DNA of 64,000 bases, taken from Pseudomonas cannabina. GTDB lineage: Bacteria > Pseudomonadota > Gammaproteobacteria > Pseudomonadales > Pseudomonadaceae. The first letter of the stretch is position 1; the number at the start of each line of letters is the position of its first letter. Below are positions 1-10,514 of this stretch, one piece after another. Where the stretch lies: positions 1,736,001 through 1,800,000 of the forward strand of contig NZ_FNKU01000001.1 of assembly GCF_900100365.1 (NCBI RefSeq), written 5' to 3'. Under the pieces are notes generated by a model. The model was not told the origin of the DNA and searched no databases. It worked only from the letters and a program-made list of their open reading frames with translations. Both the position numbers and the translations under genes were made by a program.

Positions 1-77
1 TCTCGCACGCCGACTTTCTGTGCCATCCCAGACCGGCACAGCACTTCGTGCGCAACGGCGAACGGGTCAGCCAATGA
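1..77 (+). CDS. acsE: C-terminal end of AcsE-like PLP-dependent decarboxylase (partial)
   Basis: The frame starting at base 3 is open from the window edge to a TGA at 75-77 and encodes the last 24 residues, including HADFLCHPRP. Its stop overlaps the next gene's ATG at 74 (ATGA). In known achromobactin clusters the gene just before the MFS exporter is acsE, a diaminopimelate-decarboxylase-like enzyme. That makes this its probable tail, but the identification rests on position more than on the short peptide. Confidence 0.55.
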   Translation, partial: SHADFLCHPRPAQHFVRNGERVSQ

Positions 78-1480
78 GTGTGAAGGTTCCACGCAGTTGG
101 GTGGTGATCAACGTGCTGCTCGGCACGCTGACGGTCAGCCTCAGCAACAGTTCGCTCAACCCGGCGCTGCCGACGTTCATGGAGGCGTTTCAGATCGGCC
201 CGCTGCTGGCCACCTGGATCGTTGCAGGCTTCATGACCAGCATGGGCATGACCATGCCGCTGACCAGTTTTCTCAGCCAGCGAATCGGCCGCAAACGCCT
301 GTACCTGTGGGGTGTAGCGCTGTTTGTCGGCGGCTCGTTGCTGGGCGCGCTGGCCAGTTCCATCGCCTTGGTCATCACGGCGCGAGTGGTGCAGGGCGTG
401 GCCAGCGGGCTGATGATCCCCCTGTCGCTGGCGATCATCTTCTCGGTGTACGAAAAGCATGAACGGGGCAGGGTGACCGGGTTGTGGAGCGCAGCAGTGA
501 TGCTCGCTCCGGCGCTGGGTCCGCTGTGCGGCAGCCTGTTGCTGGAGTGGTTCAGCTGGCGCTCGCTGTTCCTCATGAACGTGCCCATCGGCCTGCTGGC
601 GTTGCTGCTGGGCATCGGCGTGCTGCCAGACTCGGAGCCTGCCGAGCGCAAGCCGTTCGACCTGATCGGCTACCTGCTGATTGCGTCGGGCATCGGCCTG
701 CTGATGATTGCCATCAGCCGCATGCATCACGCCCAGGCGCTGCTCGATCCGTTCAATCAGGCCATGGTGCTGGTCGCCTTGGCCTGCCTGATCGCTTTTG
801 TGCGGGTGGAACTGCGCCGTGAAGCGCCGCTGCTCAATCTGCGCCTGTTCAACCTGCGCGGTTACCGGTTAAGCGTGATCATCGCCGTGGTGCAATCGGT
901 GGGTATGTTCGAGTGCCTGGTGCTACTGCCGCTGCTGGTCCAGACCGTGCTGGGTTACAACCCGATCTGGACCGGTCTGGCACTGCTGTGTACCGCTGCG
1001 TTTGCCAGCCTGTTCGGGCAGTGGGGCGGCAAGGCGCTGGACCGCCACGGCCCGCGCACGGTGGTGGCCATCGGTTTGTTGCTTACCGGGCTGGCCACGC
1101 TGGCACTGGGCATGCTCAACGCCCATGCATCGATCGGCGTGGTGTTCGTGCTGATGATGGTGCGTGGCGCAGGCCTCGGGCTTTCCTACATGCCGGTGAC
1201 CACGGCGGGGCTGAATGCCTTGCCCGAACCGATGGTCACGCAGGGCGCCGCGATGAACAACATCTCCCGCCGTCTGGTCGCGTCGCTGGCCATTGTCATC
1301 GCCTCACTCTGGCTGGAATTTCGCCTCAATAGCGCAGGGCCGCTCGCCACGCCGTCGGCCATCAGCGAAGTATTTATCGTCACCGGCGTGCTAATCCTGC
1401 TGGCGTTGCCCTGTGCGTGGCGCTTCCCCCTTAACGACGAGCGCGCCGAGGCCCAGCCCGACGCGGTCGAACCCCGATAA
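74..1480 (+). CDS. MFS siderophore exporter (YhcA-like, DHA2 type)
   Basis: Inner-membrane major facilitator protein of 468 residues with many hydrophobic segments. After the second helix pair it has the MFS loop motif (SQRIGRKRLYLWG), and further on a helix with RVVQGVASGLMIPL typical of DHA2-type drug exporters. A GTG at 20 would lengthen it by 18 residues, but ATG 74 overlaps the stop of the preceding gene (ATGA) and is preferred. Between acsE and acsC in achromobactin clusters sits yhcA, the presumed exporter of the finished siderophore. That function is inferred from position. Confidence 0.85.
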   Translation: MSVKVPRSWVVINVLLGTLTVSLSNSSLNPALPTFMEAFQIGPLLATWIVAGFMTSMGMTMPLTSFLSQRIGRKRLYLWGVALFVGGSLLGALASSIALVITARVVQGVASGLMIPLSLAIIFSVYEKHERGRVTGLWSAAVMLAPALGPLCGSLLLEWFSWRSLFLMNVPIGLLALLLGIGVLPDSEPAERKPFDLIGYLLIASGIGLLMIAISRMHHAQALLDPFNQAMVLVALACLIAFVRVELRREAPLLNLRLFNLRGYRLSVIIAVVQSVGMFECLVLLPLLVQTVLGYNPIWTGLALLCTAAFASLFGQWGGKALDRHGPRTVVAIGLLLTGLATLALGMLNAHASIGVVFVLMMVRGAGLGLSYMPVTTAGLNALPEPMVTQGAAMNNISRRLVASLAIVIASLWLEFRLNSAGPLATPSAISEVFIVTGVLILLALPCAWRFPLNDERAEAQPDAVEPR

Positions 1481-1501
1481 TTTCTCCTTCGAGGTATGAA
1501 C

Positions 1502-3355
1502 ATGGCGACTCCTTTACCGCTGCAACGTCACGCTGCTTCACCCACAACAGCCACCGGTGACTGGCTGGCTGCTATCGACATCGCGCGTTACGAAAAAGTA
1601 CAGCGCCGGGTCATCGGGCAATTGCTGCAAACCCTGCTGTATGAAGCCGCGCTGCCTTACCGTTGTGAACCACTGGGCGAGCATCTGCATCGTTTCAGCG
1701 TGCCGCTCGGAGATGGCGTGGAGTACCGCTGCAATGGTCTGCTCAGCACCAGTTTCGAGCTGATCCGGCTGGATCACGCCAGCCTTGAACGCGTCGACAG
1801 CGCGGGCCAGCGCTCGACGCCGGACCTGCACCTGGCGTTGACCGAAGTGCTCGCGCCGTTCAAGGACAGTCCGCACTTGGCGCGCTTCATTCAGGAAATC
1901 GAGCAGACCCAGCTCAAGGACCTGCAAGCGCGCAATCAGGGTTATAAACCTGCCATGCCAGCCCACGAACTGGACGTGGATGCGCTGGAGCAGCACTTCA
2001 TGGACGCCCACAGCTACCACCCGTGCTATAAGTCGCGAATCAGCTTTTCTCTGGCCGATAACCGCAACTACGGGCCGGAGTTTGCCACGCCCTTCGCGGT
2101 GGTCTGGCTGGCGGTCGCCAAATCGAGTGCTTCAGTGGGTCATTCGCGGAACATGGATGTGCAGGCATTTATCCGCGATGAGCTTGGCGCACAACGCTGG
2201 CAGGAATTTGCCGGCATCCTGGCTGCACAAGGCAAATCCATCGATGACTATCAGTTGATGCCGGTGCACCCGTGGCAGTGGGACAACGTCACGGTGTCGA
2301 CCTTCTACCCCGAGCTGGCCAGCGGCGAGCTGGTGTATCTGGGCACCTCGGCAGATCATTACAAGGCGCAACAATCGATCCGCACGCTGGCCAACGCCAG
2401 CCAGCCGCAACGACCTTACGTCAAGCTGGCGATGAGCATGACCAACACCTCCAGCACGCGGATTCTGGCGCGGCATACGGTGCTCAACGGCCCGATCATC
2501 ACCGACTGGCTGCACCAGCTGATTGCCACCGACAGCACCGCCAAAGCGCTGGATTTCGTGATTCTTGGCGAAGTGGCGGGGGTCAGTTACGACTACCGTC
2601 ACCTGCCCGAATCCCGTTCGGTACAGACCTACGGCACGCTGGGTGCCATCTGGCGCGAAAGCCTGCATCAGTACCTCAAGGACGATGAGCAAGCCGTGCC
2701 GTTCAACGGCCTGAGCCACGTGGAAAACCGCTACGGCGACGGCGAGCAAGCACCGTTCATCGACGCCTGGATCGGCCAGTACGGCCTCGAGGCGTGGACC
2801 CGTCAGTTGTTGCAGGTGACCGTGCCGCCGATCATCCACATGCTCTACGCCGAAGGCATCGGCATGGAGTCCCACGGCCAGAACATTGTGCTGATCGTCA
2901 AACAGGGCTGGCCACAGCGCATTGCGCTCAAGGACTTCCATGACGGCGTGCGTTATTCGCCTGCCCACCTGGGGCGTCCCGAGCTGTGCCCGGAGCTGGT
3001 GCCGCTGCCTGAAAGCCACGCAAAACTCAACCGCAACTCGTTCATCATCACCGATGACGTGAACGCAGTACGCGATTTCTCCTGTGATTGTTTCTTCTTC
3101 ATCTGCCTGGCGGAAATGGCGATCTTCCTGCGTCAGCAGTATCAGCTCGACGAGGCACTGTTCTGGCAGATGACCGCTGAGGTGATCCTCGACTACCAGC
3201 AGGCGCATCCGCAGCACCGCGACCGTTTCGGGCTGTTCGACGTGTTCGCGCCGACGTATGAAGTGGAAGAGCTGACCAAGCGCCGCCTGCTAGGTGACGG
3301 CGAGCGGCGCTTCCGTTCGGTGCCCAACCCGCTGCATGCCTACAGGCCGCAATGA
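1502..3355 (+). CDS. acsC: Achromobactin NIS synthetase AcsC (IucA/IucC family)
   Basis: ATP-dependent NRPS-independent siderophore synthetase of 617 residues that joins a carboxylate to an amine or alcohol while building achromobactin. Family signatures are visible: HPWQWDNV, SMTNTSSTR around the ATP site, GMESHGQN and KDFHDGVRY. GAGG at 1491-1494 lies 7 bases before ATG 1502 but only 1 base before ATG 1496, so 1502 is chosen. It is followed directly by acsB (ATGA overlap). Distinct from AcsA at 4133, with which it shares only family motifs. Which acylation step it performs cannot be read from sequence. Confidence 0.9.
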   Translation: MATPLPLQRHAASPTTATGDWLAAIDIARYEKVQRRVIGQLLQTLLYEAALPYRCEPLGEHLHRFSVPLGDGVEYRCNGLLSTSFELIRLDHASLERVDSAGQRSTPDLHLALTEVLAPFKDSPHLARFIQEIEQTQLKDLQARNQGYKPAMPAHELDVDALEQHFMDAHSYHPCYKSRISFSLADNRNYGPEFATPFAVVWLAVAKSSASVGHSRNMDVQAFIRDELGAQRWQEFAGILAAQGKSIDDYQLMPVHPWQWDNVTVSTFYPELASGELVYLGTSADHYKAQQSIRTLANASQPQRPYVKLAMSMTNTSSTRILARHTVLNGPIITDWLHQLIATDSTAKALDFVILGEVAGVSYDYRHLPESRSVQTYGTLGAIWRESLHQYLKDDEQAVPFNGLSHVENRYGDGEQAPFIDAWIGQYGLEAWTRQLLQVTVPPIIHMLYAEGIGMESHGQNIVLIVKQGWPQRIALKDFHDGVRYSPAHLGRPELCPELVPLPESHAKLNRNSFIITDDVNAVRDFSCDCFFFICLAEMAIFLRQQYQLDEALFWQMTAEVILDYQQAHPQHRDRFGLFDVFAPTYEVEELTKRRLLGDGERRFRSVPNPLHAYRPQ

Positions 3356-4128
3356 TGCTGAGGACCAACACACTCAAGGGCAAACTCGGCAGCGGGCAGC
3401 CGGTGTACGGGCTGATCAGTTCGATTCCGGCCCCGGCGGCCATCGAGCTGATCGCCGAGGCCGGGTTCGATTTCGTGATCATTGACATGGAACACGTGCT
3501 GATCAACCCGGAAACCGTGGAAAACATGATCCGCGTGGCAGAAAGCTATGGCCTGACGCCGCTGGTGCGGGTCGCCGATCTCAACCCGAAAACCCTGCTG
3601 CGCCTGCTTGATGGCGGCGCTCAGGGCATCGTTTTGCCGATGATCGAGTGCCCCGAACAACTGGCAAACGCCATTGCCGCCTGCAAGTACCACCCGCTGG
3701 GCCGCCGCAGCCTGAATGCCGGGCGACCCGGCTCGTTCGGCAAGCACAGTCTGGCGCAGTACGTCGAAGCCGCCAACCAGCAAATCATGGTCGTGGCGAT
3801 GATCGAAAGCGCCGAAGGCGTGCGCCGCGCTGCCGAGATCGCCGCTGTGGCGGGGCTGGACATGATTCTCGAGGGCGCGGCCGATCTGTCGCAGTCGCTG
3901 GGCATGCCGTGGCAGATCGACCAGCCCGAGGTGCAACAAGCCTTGTCCGACACTTGGCAGGCTGCGCAGGCCGCAGGCGTTGCCTATTGCACCATCCCCC
4001 GGCAACCCGGCGATGCCGCCCGTTGGCAGGCGCGCGGGGTCAACGTTTTTGTTCTCGGGGATGAGCGCGGTATCGCTTTTCGTGCGCTGCAGGCCCGTTT
4101 GAACCACATTTCAGCAGAAGGAAAATAA
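3352..4128 (+). CDS. acsB: AcsB, HpcH/HpaI aldolase-family protein (SbnG-like citrate synthase)
   Basis: A 258-residue TIM-barrel enzyme of the HpcH/HpaI aldolase family. Metal and substrate residues are visible in DFVIIDMEH near residue 42, MIESAEGVRR near 150 and the ILEGAADLSQSLG segment near 170. SbnG, its relative in staphyloferrin B clusters, is a citrate synthase, so AcsB probably supplies citrate for achromobactin. That is inferred by homology. The start overlaps the acsC stop (ATGA at 3352); a second ATG follows immediately at 3355. Confidence 0.87.
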   Translation: MMLRTNTLKGKLGSGQPVYGLISSIPAPAAIELIAEAGFDFVIIDMEHVLINPETVENMIRVAESYGLTPLVRVADLNPKTLLRLLDGGAQGIVLPMIECPEQLANAIAACKYHPLGRRSLNAGRPGSFGKHSLAQYVEAANQQIMVVAMIESAEGVRRAAEIAAVAGLDMILEGAADLSQSLGMPWQIDQPEVQQALSDTWQAAQAAGVAYCTIPRQPGDAARWQARGVNVFVLGDERGIAFRALQARLNHISAEGK

Positions 4129-4132
4129 CCCG

Positions 4133-6016
4133 ATGAACTTCACTTCACTCGCCGCTGAGCTGGTCATGCAGGATCTGGTCGATTGCCTGCTGGCCGAAGA
4201 CTTTTTTGGCCAGCAGCCCTTGAGCCTGCAAGACACCGCTCACTGGCAAGCACGCCATCCGCAGGCGCCGCAACTGGCGGAGCAGAGCCCAGCGCAACAG
4301 GTCTGGGAATGGTGCTGCGATGCTGCGGAGCAGCGCTTCATCAGCATCGCGTTGCGCCCCGGCATCACCCAGCAATGGGAACAAGTGCCTGGCACGCCGG
4401 TGTTGGGCCGCCAGGACGAGCGCTGGACGCAGTTATCCCCGGAAGACTTCATGAAGTGGGTGTTTGCCGGCAAGGCAACCCAGCTTCAGGACAGCGAGCG
4501 CCAGGAAAACGAAAAAGGTATCGCGCTGTTTCTCGATGTTCTGCGCATCAGTGTCTGGCAAACCGCGCTGTCGCTGGATCACAAGGTTGACCATCAACAC
4601 CTGATGGCGCAGGACGGCGCCACGTTCTTCCGCACCATGGAACAGTGGGCGTCGCTGCGTGACCGGCCTTATCACCCGCTGGCCAAGGCCAAGCAGGGTC
4701 TGAACGAGCAGGAATATCAGCAGTATCAGGCCGAGTTTGCCCAGCCGGTGGCGCTGAACTGGGTCGCCGTCGACAAGACCCTGCTGCAATGCGGGGGTGG
4801 CGTAGGGGACCTGAGCGCCTCGTTCCCGGCGCGTTACCTGCTGCCGAAAAACCTGCAGGCCGAGCTCGACCAGGAGCTGCAACAGCGCGGCATTGCCGAC
4901 AGCCACGTGGCGCTGCCGGTCCATCCCTGGCAGTTCGAGCATGTTCTGGACGCACAACTGGGCGACGTATTCGCCAAAGGCGAGTGCCAGCGCCTAACGT
5001 TCAGCGCGGCCACGGTGTATGCCACCTCATCGCTGCGCTCGATGACGCCGTGCTTCAACAGCGCCGACTACCTCAAGCTGCCGATGGCGATCTATTCCCT
5101 TGGTGCGTCGCGTTACCTGCCTGCGGTCAAGATGATCAACGGCGAGCTGAGCGAGAAACTGCTGCGCGAGGTGGTCGGCAAGGACCCAACCCTGAGCCGT
5201 TCGCTGCACCTGTGCGACGAGGGCAAATGGTGGGCGTTCATGCCGCCGCAGGCCACGCTGTTTGACGAAGCGCCACGCCACCTGTCGGCGATGGTGCGCC
5301 AGTACCCTTCGGCCTTGCTGGATGATCCGGACTGCCGCCTGCTGCCGATGGCCGCCTTGGGCACACCGTTGCCAGGCAGCAATCGGCATTTCTTCGATGA
5401 ATGGATGGACTACCGCGACCTGCCGCGCAATCAGGCTTCGGTACTGACTTTGTTCCGAGATCTGAGCCACAGCTTCTTCGACATCAACCTGCGCATGTTC
5501 CGCCTCGGCATGCTCGGCGAGGTACACGGTCAGAATGCGGTCATGGTCTGGAAAGCCGGTCAGGCACAAGGCCTACTGCTGCGCGATCACGACTCGCTGC
5601 GTATCTTCGTGCCCTGGCTGGAACGCAATGGCATGCACGACCCGGAATATCGAATCAAGAAAGGTCATGCCAATACCCTTTATCATGACCGCCCTGAGGA
5701 TCTGCTGTTCTGGCTGCAAACCCTAGGTATTCAGGTCAACGTGCGGGCAATCATGAACACGCTGGCCCAGGTTTACCAGATGCCGGTCACAGCGTTGTGG
5801 ACTGTGTTGCGCGATGTTCTGGATAATCTCATCACCACCATCGAATTCGACGACGAGGCACGTGCCATGATCCGGCATCAACTGTTCGACGCTCCGAACT
5901 GGCCACAAAAGCTGCTGCTCACGCCAATGATCGAGCGCGCTGGCGGGCCGGGCAGCATGCCGTTCGGCAAAGGCCAGGTGGTCAACCCGTTCCACAGGTT
6001 GCGCCGTGACACCTGA
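4133..6016 (+). CDS. acsA: Achromobactin NIS synthetase AcsA (IucA/IucC family)
   Basis: Second NIS synthetase of the cluster, 627 residues, acting in the cytoplasm with AcsC and AcsD (the latter outside the window). Motifs seen: HPWQFEHVL near residue 265, SSLRSMTP near 302, GEVHGQNAVMV near 463 and the adjacent LLRDHDSLR. AAGGAAA ends about 6 bases before the ATG. It sits 4 bases after acsB and overlaps cbrA by 11 bases, linking synthesis and uptake genes in one transcript. Confidence 0.9.
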   Translation: MNFTSLAAELVMQDLVDCLLAEDFFGQQPLSLQDTAHWQARHPQAPQLAEQSPAQQVWEWCCDAAEQRFISIALRPGITQQWEQVPGTPVLGRQDERWTQLSPEDFMKWVFAGKATQLQDSERQENEKGIALFLDVLRISVWQTALSLDHKVDHQHLMAQDGATFFRTMEQWASLRDRPYHPLAKAKQGLNEQEYQQYQAEFAQPVALNWVAVDKTLLQCGGGVGDLSASFPARYLLPKNLQAELDQELQQRGIADSHVALPVHPWQFEHVLDAQLGDVFAKGECQRLTFSAATVYATSSLRSMTPCFNSADYLKLPMAIYSLGASRYLPAVKMINGELSEKLLREVVGKDPTLSRSLHLCDEGKWWAFMPPQATLFDEAPRHLSAMVRQYPSALLDDPDCRLLPMAALGTPLPGSNRHFFDEWMDYRDLPRNQASVLTLFRDLSHSFFDINLRMFRLGMLGEVHGQNAVMVWKAGQAQGLLLRDHDSLRIFVPWLERNGMHDPEYRIKKGHANTLYHDRPEDLLFWLQTLGIQVNVRAIMNTLAQVYQMPVTALWTVLRDVLDNLITTIEFDDEARAMIRHQLFDAPNWPQKLLLTPMIERAGGPGSMPFGKGQVVNPFHRLRRDT

Positions 6017-6926
6017 CCGAACCCTGCAGCCATCGCGGCGCACCGTATTGCGCCTGTCGCTGGGGTTACTGGCGCTGCCCGGCATTGTCCGGGCGGCGTC
6101 ATTGCGCTCAGACCCCTTGAGAGTCGTCACCCTGTTTCAGGGGGCTTCCGACAGCGCCGTGGCATTGGGGGTGACGCCGTGCGGTGTGGTCGACTCCTGG
6201 AGTGAAAAGCCGATGTACCGCTACCTGCGCCCGGCGCTGGTCGCGGTACCGCACGTGGGCCTGGAAACCCAGCCGAGTCTGGAAGAGATCGTGCTGCTCA
6301 AGCCGGATCTGATCGTCGCGTCACGCTTTCGCCACCAGCGCATTGCACCGTTGCTGGAACAAATCTGCCCGGTGTTGATGCTGGAAGAGGTGTTCGAGTT
6401 CAAGCGCACGCTGGCGATGATGGGCGCGGCAATGAATCGTCAGCAACAGGCCATGCAACTGCTCGGCGAATGGCAGCGCCGTGTGACTGAACTGCGCGGT
6501 CAGTTGCAGGCGAAATTCGCCGGGCGCTGGCCGATCACGGTGTCAGTGCTCGACATTCGCGAGGACCATATACGCAGCTATCTGCCTGCCAGCTTCGCCG
6601 GCTCGGTGCTTAGCGAACTGGGCTTTGCCTGGACACCCGCTGCCCGCGAAGCAACCGGCGTTTCCCTTAAACTCAGCAGTAAAGAGAGCTTGCCTGTGGT
6701 CGATGCCGACCTGTTCTTTATCTTTCAGCGTGCGGACAGTAAAGCCGCACAGCAAAACTACGACAAACTGATCCAGCACCCGTTCTGGCAACAATTGCGC
6801 GCCCCTCAGGACAAACAGGTCTTTCGCGTCGATGCGGTTGCCTGGAGCCTGTCGGGCGGCATTCTGGGCGCCAACCGCATGCTCGATGAAATCACCCGCG
6901 TGGCGATGGCGGACAACGCCTCATGA
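6006..6926 (+). CDS. cbrA: CbrA, periplasmic ferric-achromobactin-binding protein
   Basis: Type III (Fe-siderophore) substrate-binding protein of 306 residues that hands ferric achromobactin to the CbrBC permease. The N-terminus has a twin-arginine signal ([17 protein letters not shown]), suggesting Tat export. The mature part starts at about residue 30 with [17 protein letters not shown], and the [17 protein letters not shown] segment is typical of FecB/BtuF folds. The GTG start at 6006 overlaps the end of acsA. No in-frame ATG lies close enough to keep the signal peptide, so GTG is accepted. Confidence 0.87.
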   Translation: MTPDRTLQPSRRTVLRLSLGLLALPGIVRAASLRSDPLRVVTLFQGASDSAVALGVTPCGVVDSWSEKPMYRYLRPALVAVPHVGLETQPSLEEIVLLKPDLIVASRFRHQRIAPLLEQICPVLMLEEVFEFKRTLAMMGAAMNRQQQAMQLLGEWQRRVTELRGQLQAKFAGRWPITVSVLDIREDHIRSYLPASFAGSVLSELGFAWTPAAREATGVSLKLSSKESLPVVDADLFFIFQRADSKAAQQNYDKLIQHPFWQQLRAPQDKQVFRVDAVAWSLSGGILGANRMLDEITRVAMADNAS

Positions 6927-7912
6927 CGGCAGCCATGAAACTGGGCCTGGGACTGTTGATGCTGGTGGCGTGTATGGGGTTGAGTCTGGCCACCGGGGCC
7001 AACTGGATCTCGCCGTCTGCGATTGTCGCAAGCCTGTGGCAGCCAGACGTGTTGAATCCTGTTCAGCATGTGTTGCTCGACACGCGGCTGACGCGGACCT
7101 GTATGGCCGTCGCCGTGGGTTCGAGTCTGGCCGTGGCCGGCGCGCTGATGCAGGCCCTGACGCGCAACACGCTGGCCTCGCCGGGGCTGTTCGGCATCAA
7201 TGCCGGGGCGACATTTGCCATCATTGCCTGTTCTTCGCTGTTTGCCCTGACCTCAATGAGCCAATGGCTATGGTGCGCCTTTATCGGTGCGGCGGTGGCG
7301 GGGACGATTGTCTGGGTGATTGGCAACCGCGGACAGGGCAGTCTCAATCCGTTACGTATCGTGTTGGCCGGGGCTGCCATTACCGCGCTGTTCACGGCGT
7401 TCAGTCAGGCGCTGCTGGTGGTCAATCAGGACGGTCTGGACACCGTGCTGTTCTGGCTGGCGGGTTCTCTTTCGGAACGTGATCTGACCACCGCAGCACC
7501 GCTGTTGTTGTGCGTGGTGCTCGCCCTGTGCGGATCACTGTTGCTGGCCGGGCAGGTCAACGTGCTCAATACCGGCGAAGCCATCGCCACCGCGCTGGGC
7601 CAGCGGACCGGGCTGATTCGCCTGCTGATGAGCCTGGTGATCATCGTTCTGGCTGGCAGCGCCGTGGCGTTGGCGGGCAGCATCGGTTTCATCGGGCTGC
7701 TGGTGCCACACATGGTGCGTAAGACGCTGTCCATCGACCATCGCTGGCTGCTGCCCGGTTGCGCGGTGTTGGGCGCCACACTGTTGCTGCTCGCCGATAC
7801 GCTGGCGCGCGTCGTGATCCTGCCTCAGGAGGTGCCGGTGGGCGTCATGACCGCGCTGTTCGGCGCGCCATTCTTCATTGCACTGGTCCGTCGCGGGGCG
7901 CGTTATGGATAA
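6923..7912 (+). CDS. cbrB: CbrB, FecCD-type siderophore permease
   Basis: Inner-membrane half-permease of 329 residues with about ten hydrophobic segments. Family motifs are [21 protein letters not shown] near residue 75 and [16 protein letters not shown] near 252, the latter forming the coupling surface for the ATPase. It starts inside the cbrA stop (ATGA overlap) and overlaps cbrC by 8 bases. Pairs with CbrC to form the channel for ferric achromobactin. Confidence 0.9.
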   Translation: MTAAMKLGLGLLMLVACMGLSLATGANWISPSAIVASLWQPDVLNPVQHVLLDTRLTRTCMAVAVGSSLAVAGALMQALTRNTLASPGLFGINAGATFAIIACSSLFALTSMSQWLWCAFIGAAVAGTIVWVIGNRGQGSLNPLRIVLAGAAITALFTAFSQALLVVNQDGLDTVLFWLAGSLSERDLTTAAPLLLCVVLALCGSLLLAGQVNVLNTGEAIATALGQRTGLIRLLMSLVIIVLAGSAVALAGSIGFIGLLVPHMVRKTLSIDHRWLLPGCAVLGATLLLLADTLARVVILPQEVPVGVMTALFGAPFFIALVRRGARYG

Positions 7913-8936
7913 GCACCTGAGGCTGCGTTATCGCGGTTTTTCCCGGCAGTTCAGCCTGACCGTGCTGATGCGTCTTACCGTTGCCGTGGCGCTCACAGTG
8001 CTGGTGGCACTGGGTTCGCTGGCGGTGGGCAAGATCAAACTGTCGCCTGCGACGTTGATAAGCGTGTTTGCCGGTCATGCCGACGCCAGCCTGCTATTCA
8101 TCGTCGAGCAACTGCGCCTGCCGCGCCTGGCGCTGGCCGCTTTGGTGGGGGCGGCATTGGCCATGTCCGGGCTGATTCTGCAAAGCATCATTCGCAACCC
8201 GCTGGCCTCGCCGGACCTGTTGGGCATCACCAGCGGTGCCAGCGCTGCGGCGGTGCTGTATCTGTCATTTTTCTCGGCCGCACTGGGCGCGCAGTTTTTG
8301 CCGCTGGCGGCCATTTCCGGGGCTGGCCTTGCTGCGCTGGTCATCTACCTGCTGGCCTGGAATCAGGGCGCTTCGCCCTTGCGCATGGTGTTGATCGGGG
8401 TCGGAGTATCGGCACTGCTGGCGGCTGTGACCACGTTCATTCTGGTGTTCAGCCCACTGACCACAACCTTGTCGGCCTACGTCTGGCTGACCGGGAGCGT
8501 GTATGGTGCCAGTTGGCCGGAACCTCGCGCGCTGGCCGGCTGGCTGTTGCTGACCCTGCCGCTGCTGGTGCTGCTCGCCCGTCAGGTGCGCATGCAACAA
8601 CTGGATGACAATCTGGCCCAAGGCATTGGCGTGCGTGTCCAATGGCTGCGCGCCGGACTGCTGCTGGTCAGCGTTGCGCTGGCGGGGCTCGCGGTCGCCT
8701 GGGGCGGGGCAATTGCCTTTGTCGGGCTGATTGCGCCGCACATCGCCAAGCGCCTGATGCCTCCGGGGTTTACCGGTCAGGCAATAATGGCCGCATTGAT
8801 CGGTGCCAATCTGGTGATGCTTGCCGATCTGGCCGGCCGCACGTTGTTCCTGCCGATGGATTTGCCCGCAGGGATTTTTGTCGCGGTGCTGGGCACGCCG
8901 TTTTTTCTGTATCTTTTGATCAACCAGCGGCATTAA
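7905..8936 (+). CDS. cbrC: CbrC, FecCD-type siderophore permease
   Basis: Second half-permease, 343 residues from ATG 7905. The frame is open back to a TTG at 7878, but that would put 27 bases more inside cbrB and has no ribosome site. Motifs parallel Cbr[21 protein letters not shown] near residue 85 and [17 protein letters not shown] near 263. Overlaps the cbrB stop by 8 bases and is followed after 10 bases by cbrD. Confidence 0.9.
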   Translation: MDKHLRLRYRGFSRQFSLTVLMRLTVAVALTVLVALGSLAVGKIKLSPATLISVFAGHADASLLFIVEQLRLPRLALAALVGAALAMSGLILQSIIRNPLASPDLLGITSGASAAAVLYLSFFSAALGAQFLPLAAISGAGLAALVIYLLAWNQGASPLRMVLIGVGVSALLAAVTTFILVFSPLTTTLSAYVWLTGSVYGASWPEPRALAGWLLLTLPLLVLLARQVRMQQLDDNLAQGIGVRVQWLRAGLLLVSVALAGLAVAWGGAIAFVGLIAPHIAKRLMPPGFTGQAIMAALIGANLVMLADLAGRTLFLPMDLPAGIFVAVLGTPFFLYLLINQRH

Positions 8937-8946
8937 GGAATTACCG

Positions 8947-9738
8947 ATGGCGTCCATCGCAACCCATGATCTGACCTTGAGTTACCAGCGCCAGGTGATC
9001 ATCGACAGCCTTGATCTGCAATTGCCCGAAGGTCAGGTAACCGTATTGATCGGCAGCAACGGCTGCGGCAAAAGCACCTTGCTCAAGTCGCTGGCACGGC
9101 TGCTCAAGCCACAGCAGGGCACTGTAGTGCTCAATGGTGCGGACATCCATCAGAAATCCACTGCCACGGTGGCCCGGGAACTGGCGATTCTGCCGCAGAT
9201 GCCCAGCGCTCCGGAAGGCATCAGCGTGCGTCAGTTGGTGGCGCTGGGGCGTTACCCGTATCAGAACTGGATGCAGCAGTGGTCCGAGCAGGATGAAGCG
9301 ATGGTCGAACGGGCCCTGGCGCAGACCGGCATGCAGGATTTGGCCGAGCGACCGGTGGATGCCTTGTCCGGTGGTCAGCGTCAACGCGCATGGATCGCCA
9401 TGACTCTGGCGCAGGATACTGACATCGTATTGCTGGACGAGCCGACGACCTTTCTCGATCTGGCTCATCAGATCGAAGTGCTGGACCTGCTGCGCGATCT
9501 CAATCGTCAGGAAGGCAAAACCATCGTCATGGTTTTGCACGACCTGAACTTGGCCTGCCGTTATGCCGATCACATGGTCGCCGTGCACGAGCACACCGCG
9601 TTTGCTCAGGGGCGACCTGCCGACATCCTCAGCGAAGCGCTAGTCAGGCAGGTGTTCGGCCTCAACTGCCGGATCATCGCCGATCCCTTCTTCGGTACGC
9701 CGCTGTGCATTCCCTTTGGCCGGGAAATGCCGCAATGA
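8947..9738 (+). CDS. cbrD: CbrD, ferric-siderophore ABC transporter ATPase
   Basis: A 263-residue ATPase that powers CbrBC. Walker A is GSNGCGKST near residue 36, the signature is [13 protein letters not shown] near 140, Walker B is [13 protein letters not shown] near 160, and the switch histidine is in [25 protein letters not shown] lies just upstream of the ATG. Its stop overlaps the start of the reductase gene (ATGA at 9735), so the iron-release step is translationally coupled to import. Confidence 0.92.
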   Translation: MASIATHDLTLSYQRQVIIDSLDLQLPEGQVTVLIGSNGCGKSTLLKSLARLLKPQQGTVVLNGADIHQKSTATVARELAILPQMPSAPEGISVRQLVALGRYPYQNWMQQWSEQDEAMVERALAQTGMQDLAERPVDALSGGQRQRAWIAMTLAQDTDIVLLDEPTTFLDLAHQIEVLDLLRDLNRQEGKTIVMVLHDLNLACRYADHMVAVHEHTAFAQGRPADILSEALVRQVFGLNCRIIADPFFGTPLCIPFGREMPQ

Positions 9739-10514
9739 GTGTCGCGCAGGCCTTCAGCGAGTCGGAGTGGGCGCTGTTATCCGGCGCGCTACAACTCAGA
9801 CAATCCAATGCCCGCGACCCACGTTCATTGCCCGCAAGGGCATTGCTGGACGATCAGGTCTGCGAACAGTTGCTGGCAGCCTTGGGGCCGATCATCGGCT
9901 CCCCGACTGTAGCGATCACTGCGTCACTGCTGGCCAAGCGCTTTTCCTTCCTGAGCACGGGCGCTTGCCTGTACGCCATGTCGGTCTACGACAAGGGTCT
10001 GATCCTGTCGCTGGACAACAGCGTGGTCGAGTACGCACACGATGATGGCCTGTGGACCTCTTCCATGCCCCTGGTAGACGTGACGCCTGTGGGCTATGAG
10101 CCGGGTAAGCGCGAGGCGTGGCGTGACATAATCGTCGCCACCCTGTTTCGCGACCTGCTTCAGCCACTCTGGGAAACCTTCAATCGTGTCACCGGTATTT
10201 CCCGGCGCATTCTTTGGGAAAACACCGCCGTCCGCGTCTACTCGCTGTACGACAAACGCATGGACAAGGTCGAAGACCCGCTGGTTCGCCAGCGTTATGA
10301 GGCCGATTTCGACTGGCTGCTGAATCAGGCCGACCCGACACTGTTCGGGCTGAGCTACAACCCCTTGAAACACTTTCGGCGCCCGCCGACAGTGCTGGAA
10401 ACCGAGGGCAAAAGCATCCGCTTTCGTCGCACCTGCTGTTTTTATTACGACGCCAGCAACCCTGTCGAATATTGCTCCACTTGTCCGCTGCTGAGGCCCA
10501 GAAAATGTCGATGA
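9735..10514 (+). CDS. FhuF-like ferric siderophore reductase
   Basis: Cytoplasmic protein of 259 residues, likely a [2Fe-2S] reductase that frees iron from imported ferric achromobactin. The C-terminus has four cysteines arranged C-C-x11-C-x2-C (TCCFYYD... then YCSTCP), the FhuF-type cluster. The spacing in E. coli FhuF is x10, so one residue is inserted here. The ATG at 9735 overlaps the cbrD stop, favouring it over a GTG 30 bases upstream. The substrate is inferred from the operon. Confidence 0.82.
   Translation: MSVAQAFSESEWALLSGALQLRQSNARDPRSLPARALLDDQVCEQLLAALGPIIGSPTVAITASLLAKRFSFLSTGACLYAMSVYDKGLILSLDNSVVEYAHDDGLWTSSMPLVDVTPVGYEPGKREAWRDIIVATLFRDLLQPLWETFNRVTGISRRILWENTAVRVYSLYDKRMDKVEDPLVRQRYEADFDWLLNQADPTLFGLSYNPLKHFRRPPTVLETEGKSIRFRRTCCFYYDASNPVEYCSTCPLLRPRKCR

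Noticed and set aside
20..73. GTG start at 20 for the MFS exporter
   Set aside because: It would overlap the preceding acsE reading frame by 58 bases; ATG 74 gives the usual 4-base overlap.
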